Assembly: GCA_900471515.1 (NCBI GenBank) | Contig: UCFC01000003.1 | Location: 62,001 to 126,000 of the forward strand | Direction: 5' to 3' | DNA from: Hyphomicrobiales bacterium | GTDB taxonomy: Bacteria; Pseudomonadota; Alphaproteobacteria; Rhizobiales; Rhizobiaceae | DNA: 64,000 bases | Part shown: positions 54,826 to 62,876 of the stretch, in pieces | How the letters are laid out: every line of letters starts with the position of its first letter | Numbering within the stretch: the stretch's first letter is position 1 | Made by a program: the position numbers and the translations under genes | The notes under the pieces: model-generated | What the model was told of the DNA's origin: nothing | Databases searched by the model: none | What the model saw: the letters and a program-made list of their open reading frames with translations, nothing else

Positions 54826-55077
54826 ATGAAATACGCCGTTGTCGCAGCGCTTCTTCTTGCCGCCGGCTGCAGCACGACGACGCAGGACCAGCCGGTCCCG
54901 GGCAGCCTGACCTATGGCGGCAAGGTTATTCACTCGCCTTACAAGCCCGGCACGGTGATAAAGCACACCTTCCTCGGTGAATTCGGTTATCGGCAGTTCG
55001 AGCGTTATGTCGTGCAACCCGACGGAACGCTGAAGCTTGCCTCCCGCATCGAAAGCCAGGATTTCCTCTGGGATTGA
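54826..55077 (+). CDS. Small lipoprotein of unknown function
   Basis: 83 residues from ATG 54826 with GGGGA seven bases before. The lipobox LAAGC at residues 11-15 (VVAALLLAAGC) marks a lipoprotein. The mature part (TYGGKVIHSPYKPGTVIKHTFLGEFGYRQFERYVVQPDGTLKL) is a compact beta-rich domain I do not recognise. It lies 93 bases before a universal stress gene with a FixK/FNR-like box in between. Confidence 0.75.
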   Translation: MKYAVVAALLLAAGCSTTTQDQPVPGSLTYGGKVIHSPYKPGTVIKHTFLGEFGYRQFERYVVQPDGTLKLASRIESQDFLWD

Positions 55078-55091
55078 GCGCGGCGCCAAGA

Positions 55092-55105
55092 TTGACCTGC
55101 GTCAA
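55092..55105 (+). promoter_or_regulatory. FixK/FNR-type box TTGA-N6-TCAA before the universal stress gene
   Basis: TTGAC-CTGC-GTCAA is a perfect palindrome of the TTGA-N6-TCAA type. Twenty-two bases downstream is TGAATT (55128-55133), the -10 position expected of a class II activated promoter, though a weak hexamer. Confidence 0.65.
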
Positions 55106-55170
55106 GGCGCGGGATTACGATTGCGGCTGAATTCCTTCCATCTGAATTCAGCCAGCAGAACGGATCTCCC

Positions 55171-55608
55171 ATGTACAATCGCATATTGCTGCCCACCGAC
55201 GGTTCGGACCTTGCCGCCCGGGGTGTCGACCACGGTCTTGCGCTTGCCAGGGTGCTCAACCTTCCGGTGACGGTCGTCAGCGTCATCGTGCCGCTGACCG
55301 GCTTTGCGCTGCAGGGGGTCGTGCAGGCCGAGGCGATCGACAGCTATAACGAGGGCCGCCGCAAAGAGATCGAGGATCTGGAAAAGATCATCGGCGAGAA
55401 GGCCAGGAATGCCGGGGTTGTCGCCGACTTTGTCAGCAAGGTAAACCTTTCGCCGGCGGAAGCCATTCTGGAAACGGCTGCGGAACGGGGCTGCGGCCTG
55501 ATCGTCATCTCCTCGCACGGCCGCCGCGGGATCTCGCGGCTCATGCTTGGCAGCCAGACCTCCGAGGTCCTTTCCGAGGCTGGCATCCCGGTTCTGGTGG
55601 TAAAGTAA
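55171..55608 (+). CDS. Universal stress protein (UspA family)
   Basis: 145 residues. YNRILLPTDGSDLAARGVDHGLALA at the start and GLIVISSHGRRGISRLMLGSQTSEVLSEAGIPVLVVK at the end match the ATP-binding UspA fold, with the G-2x-G-9x-G(S/T) motif (SHGRRGISRLMLGSQTS). A FixK/FNR-like box lies 66 bases before the start, so low-oxygen induction is plausible. The gene is followed by a convergent 62-residue ORF. Confidence 0.92.
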   Translation: MYNRILLPTDGSDLAARGVDHGLALARVLNLPVTVVSVIVPLTGFALQGVVQAEAIDSYNEGRRKEIEDLEKIIGEKARNAGVVADFVSKVNLSPAEAILETAAERGCGLIVISSHGRRGISRLMLGSQTSEVLSEAGIPVLVVK

Positions 55609-55613
55609 CCGGC

Positions 55614-55802
55614 TCAGTTTTCCGCCAGCGCGGCAAGGGACATTCCGCGCTCGGCAGCATGATCGGCCACCTTTGCCGGAGGCGTGCCATTTTCCCTTTC
55701 GACGCGGTCGGTTTCGTTGTGGCTGCTTGCCTCCGGCGTCATGTAGAAGGCAAGCATCTCCTCCAGTCGAGAGGCGGTCAGGTTGGCTGCAAAACCCTTC
55801 AT
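55614..55802 (-). CDS. Small ORF of unknown function (62 residues)
   Basis: A 62-residue frame starting at ATG 55802 with GAGGA five to six bases before. No family is recognised; the product is helical and charged (ASRLEEMLAFYMTPEASSHNETDRVER). No competing plus-strand frame in the region has a ribosome site or protein-like sequence. It could be a real small protein or a spurious frame. Confidence 0.45.
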   Translation of the reverse strand: MKGFAANLTASRLEEMLAFYMTPEASSHNETDRVERENGTPPAKVADHAAERGMSLAALAEN

Positions 55803-55905
55803 GGCTTTCCTCGGCGGTGTTTCCGGTCGGGGAATTCATAACCCAGGTCCCGGCAAATCCGGAACGTGGGCGGCAAGGTTGTCACCAACTTTCGAAGATC
55901 GTCAT

Positions 55906-56808
55906 CTAGTGGCCGATGCGTTCGAGGCAGAATTCGATGAAGGCATTGACCTTGGCCGGCACATGATGCCGGGAGGGGTGGATGGCATAGAGCGGAAAGG
56001 TCTCGCCCGGCCAATCGGGATAGAGTTCGACAAGGCGCCCCTCGGCCAGAAGATCCTTGACGCTGAGCGCGAGCACCTGGGCGATGCCGGCGCCTGCAAG
56101 GCAGGCGTCCAGCATGGTGCCTGGGTCGCTCATCAGAAGCGGCCCGCGCGCGTTAAGCGACACGATCTTCCTGCCTCTGTGCAATTCCCATTCGAACGTC
56201 CGTCCGGTCAGCGGATCCCGGAACTGGATGCAGGAGTGGCCGGCAATATCGGCAGGTGTCTTCGGCGTGCCGTGTTCGGCGAGATAGGCCGGCGCTGCGA
56301 CCGTCAGGACGCGGGTTTCCATCAGCTTGCGGGCGATGCGCGAGGAACTCGGCTGCTGGCCGAAGCGGATTGCGATATCGATGCCGTCGGCGACGAGATC
56401 GCTCATCAGGTCGCGGGTTATCAATTCGAGTTCCAGCCCCGGATAGCGGATCATGAATTGCTTGAGATGCGGTGCGAGGACCATGCGGGAAAAGATCGGA
56501 TCGACATCGACGCGCAGGCGGCCACGGACGGTCTGCGAAGCGCCTGACGCGAGCATCGCGGCTTCCTCGATGCCGTCGAGATGCGGTGCGACCTGCTGGT
56601 AGAAGCGGGCGCCTTCATCCGTCAGTCGCACCGAACGGGTGGTGCGGTCGAGCAGGCGTACGCCGACACGTGCCTCCAGCCTCGATATGGCCCGGCTGAC
56701 GCCGGAGGCTGAAAGACCGAGCGCGTCGGCCGCCTTGACGAAGCTGCCGCTTTCGACCACGGCGGCAAGCGTGCTGACACCGGAAAGCAGGCGGCCGTCG
56801 AATGCCAT
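55906..56808 (-). CDS. LysR-type transcriptional regulator
   Basis: 300 residues. The HTH is LAAVVESGSFVKAADALGLSASGVSRAISRLEARVGVRLLDRTTRSVRLT, and the effector domain begins GRLRVDVDPIFSRMVLAPHLKQFMIRYPGLELEL. It is close to the CrgA/PtxR-like branch. The target is unknown. The gene is divergent from a small membrane protein gene, 157 bases away. Confidence 0.92.
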   Translation of the reverse strand: MAFDGRLLSGVSTLAAVVESGSFVKAADALGLSASGVSRAISRLEARVGVRLLDRTTRSVRLTDEGARFYQQVAPHLDGIEEAAMLASGASQTVRGRLRVDVDPIFSRMVLAPHLKQFMIRYPGLELELITRDLMSDLVADGIDIAIRFGQQPSSSRIARKLMETRVLTVAAPAYLAEHGTPKTPADIAGHSCIQFRDPLTGRTFEWELHRGRKIVSLNARGPLLMSDPGTMLDACLAGAGIAQVLALSVKDLLAEGRLVELYPDWPGETFPLYAIHPSRHHVPAKVNAFIEFCLERIGH

Positions 56809-56965
56809 GGATTACTCCTGATTTGATGTCATGGATGATGCTGACGAAATGCGACCTGGTCAAGAAAGCGGATGGTTGTTGCTTTGCGGATAGATCCGAA
56901 AACCGCCTCAATGGAACATCTTGCCGCCAATTTTGTTTCTCCGTTACAGATTGGAGGATCAAGCG

Positions 56966-57340
56966 ATGACCCAATATGGTGACGACAAGAACCGAATTGT
57001 GGATGAGAATACAGGCATGCCGCTCGGGCAGGCATCCTACCAGGAGGAAAAGACGCTCGCCGATGAGCGGCGCAGCGTCTCGATCTGGGGCATGCTGGCA
57101 GCCGGCATTCTGGTCATTCTGATCGCTGCGGCAAGCTTTGCCATCTGGCCGGGCACGAGCAACGAACCGGCTTCGACCGCGTCCACGACTTCGGACCCGA
57201 TCAATGCCCAGCCCTCGGGCCAGGGCACGCTCGACAACAATCCGGCAACCGGCTCGATCAAGCCGCCGGCAGCGGCAGAGCCGGCGCCTGCCGGCGGTGC
57301 CAGCGGCCCGACGGGCGCGCCCGCGCCGAGCGCACAATAA
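56966..57340 (+). CDS. Single-pass membrane protein with a Pro/Ala-rich tail
   Basis: 124 residues from ATG 56966 with GGAGG before it. A short acidic/basic start is followed by one membrane helix (MLAAGILVILIAAASFAIW, about residues 43-61) and a low-complexity Pro/Ala/Ser/Gly periplasmic tail. No family is recognised. It is followed by a strong terminator, then the convergent phosphoketolase gene. Confidence 0.7.
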   Translation: MTQYGDDKNRIVDENTGMPLGQASYQEEKTLADERRSVSIWGMLAAGILVILIAAASFAIWPGTSNEPASTASTTSDPINAQPSGQGTLDNNPATGSIKPPAAAEPAPAGGASGPTGAPAPSAQ

Positions 57341-57367
57341 CATCGTGATCCTGCATCACGGCTGGGG

Positions 57368-57399
57368 AAGGGCCGCGCGGCTTCCACGCGGCCCTTTTC
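57368..57399 (+). terminator. Rho-independent terminator after the small membrane protein gene
   Basis: AAGGGCCGCG (57368-57377) pairs with CGCGGCCCTT (57387-57396), followed by TT. It also lies between the convergent xfp gene and its neighbour. Confidence 0.8.
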
Positions 57400-57417
57400 G
57401 TTTCGTCTGCCTTCGGC

Positions 57418-59805
57418 TCAGGGCGCCGGCCATTTCCAGTTGCGCACTTCAGGCATGTCCTCGCCATATTCGCGGACATAGGCATGATGTTCGACGAGCT
57501 TGGCCTTCAGGCTCTCCAGCACTTCAGGCACTTTTTCCTTCAGGCCCGGAACCCGTTCGATCGCCTCGATGGCGAGGTGGAAGCGGTCGAGTTCGTTGAG
57601 CACCGTCATGTCGAAAGGCGTGGTGGTCGTGCCTTCCTCGATGAAGCCGCGCACGTGGATGTTGCGATGGTTGGTGCGCTTATAGGTCAGCCGGTGGATG
57701 AGGTAGGGATAGCCGTGATAGGCGAAAACGACCGGCCTTTCCGTGGTGAAGATCGCATCGAAATTCTCGTCCGTCAGGCCGTGCGGATGCTGGTCCTTCG
57801 ATTGCAGGGCGAGCAGGTCGACCACGTTGACCGTGCGGATCTTCAGTTGCGGAATATGCCGGTGCAGAAGATCGACCGCGGCGAGCGTCTCCATGGTCGG
57901 CACGTCGCCGGCGCAGGCCATGACGATATCGGGCGCCACCGTGTCGTCCTCATGACTTGCCCAATGCCAGATGCCGATGCCGGCTTCGCAATGTCTTACC
58001 GCCTCGTCCATCGTCAGCCATTGCGGCTCCGGCTGCTTGCCGGCAACGATGACGTTGATGCGGTCATAGGTCTTCAGGCAATGGTCGCCGACCCAGAGCA
58101 GCGTATTGGCATCCGGCGGCAGGTAGATGCGCACGATATCGGCCTTCTTGTTGGCGACGAGGTCGACGAAACCGGGGTCCTGATGCGAGAAGCCGTTGTG
58201 ATCCTGCCGCCAGACATGTGAGGTCAGCAGATAGTTCAGTGAGGAAATCGGCTTCCTCCATTCCAGTTCACGCGTGACCTTCAGCCATTTGGCGTGCTGG
58301 TTGAACATGGAATCGATGATGTGGATGAAGGCCTCGTAGCAGGAAAACAGGCCGTGCCTGCCCGTCAGCAGGTAGCCCTCCAGCCATCCCTGGCACAGAT
58401 GTTCGCTCAGCACCTCCATGACCCGCCCGTCGCCGGAGAGGCTGACGTCATAGGGTTCGATCCTTTCCATCCAGACGCGGTCGGTCACTTCGAAGACGCT
58501 GCCGAGACGGTTCGATTCCGTTTCGTCGGGGCCGAAGATGCGGAAGTTGGCGTTGGCCGCGTTGAGCGTCAGCGTGTCGCGCAGGTAGCGGCCGAGGATT
58601 TCGGTGGATTGCACCATGGCATCGCCGCGCTTCTCGATCTTCACCTCATAGGCGCGGATATCGGGTGTCATCAGTTCCTTGCGCAGCAGACCGCCATTGG
58701 CGTGCGGATTGGCACCCATGCGGCGCTTGCCTGCGGGCGCGAGTGCGCGCAGTTCCGGCTTCAGTTTGCCGGAGGCGTCGAAAAGCTCTTCGGGACCGTA
58801 GCTGCGCATCCAGTCCTCGAGGATTTTTCTGTGCCCGTCGTCATCACGGCAATTGGAAACCGGCACCTGATGGGCGCGCCAGAAACCTTCGACCTTCTTG
58901 CCGTCCACCTCCTTCGGTCCGGTCCAGCCCTTGGGGCTGCGCAGCACGATCATCGGCCAGCGCGGGCAGGCCTGCGGCGCCTTGCCGTCGCGCGCCTCTT
59001 TCTGGATGGCGCGAATGCGGTCGAAGACCGTTTCGAAGGTCGCCGCCATCTGCTGGTGCATCTTTGCCGGTTCGTGGCCCTCGACGAAAAAGGGCTCGTA
59101 ACCGTAGCCTTCGAACAGGTGCGTCAGATCTTCGTCGCTGGCACGGCCGAGGACGGTCGGATTGGCGATCTTGTAGCCGTTCAGGTGAAGGATCGGCAGA
59201 ACGGCGCCGTCGCGGGCGGGGTTCAGGAACTTGTTGGAATGCCAGCTTGCGGCAAGCGGACCGGTTTCGGCCTCGCCGTCACCGATGACGCAGGCGACGA
59301 CGAGATCGGGATTGTCGAAGGCTGCGCCATAGGCATGGACAAGCGCATAGCCGAGTTCGCCGCCCTCGTGGATGGAGCCGGGCGTTTCCGGCGCGGCATG
59401 GCTCGGGATGCCGCCCGGAAAGGAGAACTGGCGGAACAGCTTGCGCATGCCGTCTTCGGTCTGGGCAATATCGGGATAGATCTCGCTGTAGATGCCTTCG
59501 AGATAGGTGTTGGCGACCATGCCGGGGCCGCCGTGACCGGGGCCGCACATATAGATGATGTCGAGATCGCGGGCGCGGATGACACGGTTCAGATGCGCAT
59601 AGATGAAGTTGAGGCCCGGCGTCGTGCCCCAATGGCCAAGCAGACGGGGCTTGATATGGTCTGGCATCAGCGGCTGGCGCAGCAGCGGATTGGTCAGGAG
59701 ATAGATCTGGCCGACCGAAAGATAGTTGGCTGCCCGCCAGTAGCGGTCGATAAGCATAAGTTCGGCGTCGGAAAGAATTGCTGGAGTCGAGACATGCTTT
59801 TCCAT
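57418..59805 (-). CDS. xfp: Phosphoketolase (Xfp)
   Basis: 795 residues from ATG 59805 with GGGAG before it. TPP-enzyme landmarks are [74 protein letters not shown] and HQVPV. The enzyme cleaves xylulose 5-phosphate (and often fructose 6-phosphate) with phosphate, giving acetyl phosphate. Acetate kinase lies directly upstream. A FixK/FNR-type box and a TAGAAT -10 precede it at class II spacing. Confidence 0.96.
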   Translation of the reverse strand: MEKHVSTPAILSDAELMLIDRYWRAANYLSVGQIYLLTNPLLRQPLMPDHIKPRLLGHWGTTPGLNFIYAHLNRVIRARDLDIIYMCGPGHGGPGMVANTYLEGIYSEIYPDIAQTEDGMRKLFRQFSFPGGIPSHAAPETPGSIHEGGELGYALVHAYGAAFDNPDLVVACVIGDGEAETGPLAASWHSNKFLNPARDGAVLPILHLNGYKIANPTVLGRASDEDLTHLFEGYGYEPFFVEGHEPAKMHQQMAATFETVFDRIRAIQKEARDGKAPQACPRWPMIVLRSPKGWTGPKEVDGKKVEGFWRAHQVPVSNCRDDDGHRKILEDWMRSYGPEELFDASGKLKPELRALAPAGKRRMGANPHANGGLLRKELMTPDIRAYEVKIEKRGDAMVQSTEILGRYLRDTLTLNAANANFRIFGPDETESNRLGSVFEVTDRVWMERIEPYDVSLSGDGRVMEVLSEHLCQGWLEGYLLTGRHGLFSCYEAFIHIIDSMFNQHAKWLKVTRELEWRKPISSLNYLLTSHVWRQDHNGFSHQDPGFVDLVANKKADIVRIYLPPDANTLLWVGDHCLKTYDRINVIVAGKQPEPQWLTMDEAVRHCEAGIGIWHWASHEDDTVAPDIVMACAGDVPTMETLAAVDLLHRHIPQLKIRTVNVVDLLALQSKDQHPHGLTDENFDAIFTTERPVVFAYHGYPYLIHRLTYKRTNHRNIHVRGFIEEGTTTTPFDMTVLNELDRFHLAIEAIERVPGLKEKVPEVLESLKAKLVEHHAYVREYGEDMPEVRNWKWPAP

Positions 59806-59837
59806 GGATTTCTCCCGTTTAAACTTGTTCAACGTCA

Positions 59838-59843
59838 ATTCTA
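59838..59843 (-). promoter_or_regulatory. -10 hexamer (TAGAAT) of the predicted xfp promoter
   Basis: TAGAAT on the minus strand begins 21 bases after the FixK/FNR box, giving a start near 59831 with the box centred at about -41, the class II position. Confidence 0.55.
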
Positions 59844-59864
59844 GCTGATGGTACCGGCACGCAT

Positions 59865-59878
59865 TTGATCTGGATCAG
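59865..59878 (-). promoter_or_regulatory. FixK/FNR-type box between ackA and xfp
   Basis: On the plus strand the site reads TTGAT-CTGG-ATCAG, one base from the symmetric TTGAT-N4-ATCAA. It overlaps the ackA stop codon and precedes xfp by about 60 bases. Confidence 0.65.
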
Positions 59879-61053
59879 CCAGGGCCAAGAATAGAAAGCG
59901 CCTCCTGAGCGATGATCTGTTCCTCGTCGGTAGCAATGACATGTGCCGTTATGCGGCTTGCGGGGGTCGTGATGGTGAAGCCGTTGGCGGCATTCGCCCT
60001 TTCGTCGATCGCAAGACCGAGCCAGCTCAGGTGCTGCAGGACCGCTGCCCGGATCTGCGGCTGGTGTTCGCCGATGCCGGCCGTGAAGACGATGGCGTCG
60101 AGCCCGCCGAGCGTCACCGACATGCGGCCGATCTCGCCGGCAATGCGCAGCGTGAAGAGGTCGAGCGCCTCGCGGGCTTGCGGACTGCCGTCCTCGAGAA
60201 GATCGCGACTGTCGGCATTGATGTCGGAAACTCCAAGCAGACCGGAGCGATGGTAGAGCATGTCTTCCACCTGATCGACGGATTGCTTCTTTTGCTGCTG
60301 CAGGTGCAGGATCACGCCCGGATCGAGCCAGCCGGGTCGCGTGGCCATCGGAATGCCGTCAAGCGTCGAAAAGCCCATGCTGCAATCGCGACTGGCGCCT
60401 TTCTCCAAAGCGCAGAGGCTTGCGCCGCTGCCGAGATGGGCAGCGACGATTTTAGGTTTGCTCAACAGTCTCCGACCGACCTCACCGGCGATGAACTTGT
60501 AGGAGAGGCCATGAAAGCCATAGCGCTTGATGCCCTCGTCATGGAGCGCGCGAGGGATGGCGAAGCGGCGCACGAGATCGGTCTGAGTGGCGTGAAAGGC
60601 GGTATCGAAGGACGCCGTCTGGGTCAGATGCGGCTTCAGGTGCTTCAGTGCGCGGATGAAGCGGAGCGCCTGCGGCTGATGAAGGGGGGCAAGCGGCGTC
60701 AGCGCATCGACAGCATCGATTGCCGCGTCATCGAGCACTGTCGCTTCGATGAAACGGTCGCCGCCATGAACGACGCGATGGCCGGCAGCGCGGACGGCGC
60801 CGATATCGAAATGCTGCGAAAGCAACGCAAAGGTTTCGTCGATAACGGCGTGCAGATCGTCGGTGAGCTCGGCCTCGAGCGGCGTGTCGAAGGTCTTCGG
60901 GCCCTCCGTAACGCTGAAGGTGAGGGGCTCGGCGCGGAAGTCGATCATGCCCTTTCCGAGACGCCGCACCTTTGCATCCTCGATTGCAAAGATGCCGATC
61001 TTCACCGTCGAGGAGCCGGTGTTGAAGGTCAGGAGAAGGTCGGTCGACGGCAT
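59875..61053 (-). CDS. ackA: Acetate kinase
   Basis: 392 residues from ATG 61053 (MPSTDLLLTFNTGSSTVKIG). A TTG seven codons earlier is less likely. ASKHA-fold motifs are in place: NTGSSTVKIG, GHRVVHGG, FDTAFHAT, HLGSGASLCALEKGASRDCSMGF and TAGIGEHQPQIR. It converts acetyl phosphate plus ADP to acetate and ATP, harvesting the phosphoketolase product. It lies 69 bases upstream of xfp. No pta gene is seen. Confidence 0.95.
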   Translation of the reverse strand: MPSTDLLLTFNTGSSTVKIGIFAIEDAKVRRLGKGMIDFRAEPLTFSVTEGPKTFDTPLEAELTDDLHAVIDETFALLSQHFDIGAVRAAGHRVVHGGDRFIEATVLDDAAIDAVDALTPLAPLHQPQALRFIRALKHLKPHLTQTASFDTAFHATQTDLVRRFAIPRALHDEGIKRYGFHGLSYKFIAGEVGRRLLSKPKIVAAHLGSGASLCALEKGASRDCSMGFSTLDGIPMATRPGWLDPGVILHLQQQKKQSVDQVEDMLYHRSGLLGVSDINADSRDLLEDGSPQAREALDLFTLRIAGEIGRMSVTLGGLDAIVFTAGIGEHQPQIRAAVLQHLSWLGLAIDERANAANGFTITTPASRITAHVIATDEEQIIAQEALSILGPG

Positions 61054-61274
61054 TTGCTTGATGCTCCCCGGCAAGCGTGACGATGAACGAACTTAGCGTC
61101 GTCGCGCCGGGTGGAAAGCCTCTTCCGCAAACGCCGGGCAATTTTTGGTTGTCGATTTCGGTCCGTGGACGTTGCGCGCCCAAGGGAGGGCGCACGTGGG
61201 CCGCGTCATGAGAGCTTCACGCTAGGGATTTATTAACAAATGGCAATTTTGCAAATGGAACAAGGAACTATGCC

Positions 61275-62870
61275 ATGGCTGACATTGCCCCAAGCCAAGG
61301 CGACGTTTCCCATCCGCTGCAGCATTCGAACTCCACCGGCAAGTGGTTCCTGCCGGTGTTCGGGCTCGTTGTGGTCTGCGGCCTTGGATATGTTGCCTAT
61401 GCCCTCGCCCGTGATCTGACTGCCGCAATTGCCGTTCCCTGGATACTTCTCGGCCTTGCGCTGCTGATCGCGCTCGGCTTCGAGTTCGTCAACGGTTTCC
61501 ACGATACGGCCAATGCCGTGGCGACCGTCATCTACACCCGCTCCATGCCGGCGGAATTTGCCGTCATCTGGTCGGGCTTCTTCAACTTCCTCGGCGTTTT
61601 GACGTCGACAGGCGCCGTCGCCTTCGGCATCCTGGCGCTGCTGCCGGTCGAGCTCATCCTGCAGGTCGGCTCCGGCTCCGGTCTTGCCATGGTCTTTGCA
61701 CTGCTGATCGCGGCGATCATCTGGAATCTCGGCACCTGGTATCTCGGCCTGCCGTCCTCAAGTTCGCACACGCTGGTCGGCTCCATTATCGGCGTCGGTC
61801 TCGCCAACCAGTTCCTGGCGCCGGCCGGCACTGCCACCAGCGGCGTGGACTGGTCGCAGGCCACCAGCATCGGCCTGTCGCTGTTGATCTCGCCAGTCAT
61901 CGGCTTCGGCCTTTCCGCCATTCTGCTGGTGGTCCTGAAATTCCTCGTGCGCAAGCCCGAACTCTATCAGGAGCCGAAGGGCAACCAGCCGCCGCCGCTG
62001 TGGATCCGCGCCATCCTGATCTTCACCTGCACCGGCGTCAGCTTCGCTCACGGCTCGAATGACGGTCAGAAGGGCATGGGTCTCATCATGCTGATCCTTA
62101 TCGGTCTTGTGCCGACCGCCTTCGCGCTCAACCGCACGCCCGACGTCAACTATCTCGAAGCCTACAAGTCGGCCTCCGCACAGGTCGAAACGGCGCTCGG
62201 CAAATATGTGAAACCGGGCGTGACCGTCACCGATTACAAGGCTGAGGTCGGCAATGCCGTCAAGAACAGGGTCTGGACGGATGCGACCACGCCGGCGCTG
62301 CAGCAATATATCCACCAGACGAGCGCCGAGGTTGCTGCCTTCCCGACGCTGGAGGCCGTTCCGACCAATCTCGTCAGCAACATCCGCAACGATATCTATC
62401 TGATCGGCGAGGCGCTGAAGCTCATCGACAAGCAGAAGCTGCTGCCGATGGATGCCAATGACCTGAAGGCGGTCACGGCCTATCATGCCTCGGTCGACAA
62501 TGCGACGAAGTTCATTCCGCTCTGGGTCAAGGTCGCCGTGGCGCTCGCTCTCGGCCTCGGCACCATGGTCGGCTGGAAGCGCATCGTCGTCACCGTTGGC
62601 GAGAAGATCGGCAAGACGCACCTGACCTACGGGCAGGGCGCTGCGGCGGAAGTCGTTGCCATGGTGACGATCGCCTCGGCAGACCATCTCGGCCTGCCGG
62701 TTTCAACCACGCATGTGCTGTCGTCGGGTGTCGCCGGCACGATGGCGGCGAACGGTTCGGGCCTGCAATGGTCCACCGTGCGCAACATGATCATGGCCTG
62801 GGTACTGACGCTGCCGGCCTCGATTGCGATCGCCTTCCTGCTGTTCGTGATCCTGCGGCAGGTTTTCTGA
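61275..62870 (+). CDS. pit: Inorganic phosphate transporter (PiT family)
   Basis: 531 residues. The two family repeats are GFEFVNGFHDTANAVATVIYTRSM (N-terminal) and GVSFAHGSNDGQKGMG (C-terminal), each containing the conserved GANDxxN-like element. Ten to twelve membrane helices flank a hydrophilic insertion of about 130 residues (residues 285-415), found in larger bacterial PiT proteins. It takes up metal-phosphate with protons. In Sinorhizobium, pit follows the orfA (PhoU-like) gene; here no such partner is next to it. Ends six bases before the convergent GGDEF-EAL gene. Confidence 0.94.
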   Translation: MADIAPSQGDVSHPLQHSNSTGKWFLPVFGLVVVCGLGYVAYALARDLTAAIAVPWILLGLALLIALGFEFVNGFHDTANAVATVIYTRSMPAEFAVIWSGFFNFLGVLTSTGAVAFGILALLPVELILQVGSGSGLAMVFALLIAAIIWNLGTWYLGLPSSSSHTLVGSIIGVGLANQFLAPAGTATSGVDWSQATSIGLSLLISPVIGFGLSAILLVVLKFLVRKPELYQEPKGNQPPPLWIRAILIFTCTGVSFAHGSNDGQKGMGLIMLILIGLVPTAFALNRTPDVNYLEAYKSASAQVETALGKYVKPGVTVTDYKAEVGNAVKNRVWTDATTPALQQYIHQTSAEVAAFPTLEAVPTNLVSNIRNDIYLIGEALKLIDKQKLLPMDANDLKAVTAYHASVDNATKFIPLWVKVAVALALGLGTMVGWKRIVVTVGEKIGKTHLTYGQGAAAEVVAMVTIASADHLGLPVSTTHVLSSGVAGTMAANGSGLQWSTVRNMIMAWVLTLPASIAIAFLLFVILRQVF

Positions 62871-62876
62871 GGTCGG

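Noticed and set aside
58294..59844. Plus-strand 516-residue frame
   Set aside because: Antisense to the phosphoketolase gene.
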